A stretch of DNA of 51,781 nt from Clostridium frigoris. Lineage in GTDB: Bacteria; Bacillota; Clostridia; Clostridiales; Clostridiaceae. The stretch covers positions 1-51,781 of the forward strand of contig NZ_JAHLDV010000020.1 in the NCBI RefSeq assembly GCF_018861865.1, in the 5' to 3' direction. A model generated the notes under the pieces. The model did not search any database. It was not told the DNA's origin and was given only the letters and a program-made list of their open reading frames with translations. Below are positions 51,672-51,781 of the stretch, one piece after another (positions within the stretch are counted from its first letter, which is position 1; every line of letters starts with the position of its first letter). Position numbers and translations under genes: made by a program.

Positions 51672-51781
51672 ATCGAGTAGGAGCTAAATAATTAGTTTAT
51701 TTAGCGACCTCTCACACCACCGTGCGTACCGTTCGGTACACGGCGGTTCAATAGAAATTAATGTTTTAATAAATATGTTTC
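51672..51781 (-). mobile_element. Group IIC intron, 3' end (partial, continues off the window)
   Basis: Read on the minus strand: domain V GAACCGCCGTGTACC-GAAC-GGTACGCACGGTGGT, then GTGTGAGAGG, a domain VI hairpin (GCTAAATAA/TTATTTAGC) and the 3' end CTCCTACTCGAT. This matches the domain V/VI and terminal sequence of class C introns such as the Oceanobacillus iheyensis intron. The intron body and any maturase lie beyond 51781. The exact 3' splice position (51672) is judged from family consensus. Confidence 0.85.

Overview
This window looks like chromosomal DNA of an endospore-forming, low-GC Firmicute, most likely Clostridium sensu stricto. The support is the strong AT bias, GGAGG-type ribosome binding sites, a CIRCE-controlled hrcA-grpE-dnaK-dnaJ operon, sporulation genes (spoIIP, gpr, spoIVFB and an SpoIVFA-like partner) and a MinCDE system beside mre genes. 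Nearly all genes lie on the minus strand. The plus-strand exceptions are rpsT, a small winged-helix-like gene, a D-Ala-D-Ala carboxypeptidase and one tRNA-Leu.

Layout, low to high coordinates. (1) 1-8.1 kb: 5' end of a group IIC intron abutting the rpsU terminator, then rpsU, a HIT protein, rsmE, prmA, dnaJ, dnaK, grpE and hrcA, with a vegetative promoter and a perfect CIRCE operator in front of hrcA. (2) 8.2-17.4 kb: hemW, lepA, a small membrane protein, spoIIP, gpr, divergent rpsT, then holA and comEC. (3) 17.4-22.6 kb: an accessory stretch with a full-length P-type ATPase whose catalytic motifs are destroyed, an Asn/Cys-rich microprotein, a six-repeat MORN protein, a zinc-ribbon protein, two small unknown genes and a candidate small RNA. 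(4) 22.7-31.8 kb: comEA, a DacF-type carboxypeptidase, a pseudouridine synthase, ridA, an LCP ligase, yqeK, nadD, yhbY, obg, rpmA, prp and rplU with an L21-type leader. (5) 31.8-45.1 kb: RNase G/E, a two-gene radical-SAM pair, spoIVFB with a short SpoIVFA-like partner, mgsA, rodA, minE/D/C, mreD/C/B, radC, maf and a DUF4321 protein. (6) 45.3-51.8 kb: a SPOR protein, a Met-rich protein, a 41-residue protein, tRNA-Leu with an AAG anticodon, a lytic transglycosylase, coaE, polA, tRNA-Leu(CAA) and the 3' end of a group IIC intron.

How the genes work together: most are housekeeping genes for protein folding, ribosome assembly and modification, DNA replication and cell shape or division, interleaved with sporulation genes. 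The unusual material is mainly non-coding or degenerate: a 31-bp element with fixed arms and a variable 10-bp core at the 3' ends of hemW, holA and rodA; two small tandem-repeat arrays, also next to stop codons; a pseudo-P-type ATPase followed by an in-frame open tail; and a candidate ~110-nt RNA. Both window ends fall inside group IIC introns in the same orientation, which suggests that the window is a contig broken at repeated introns.
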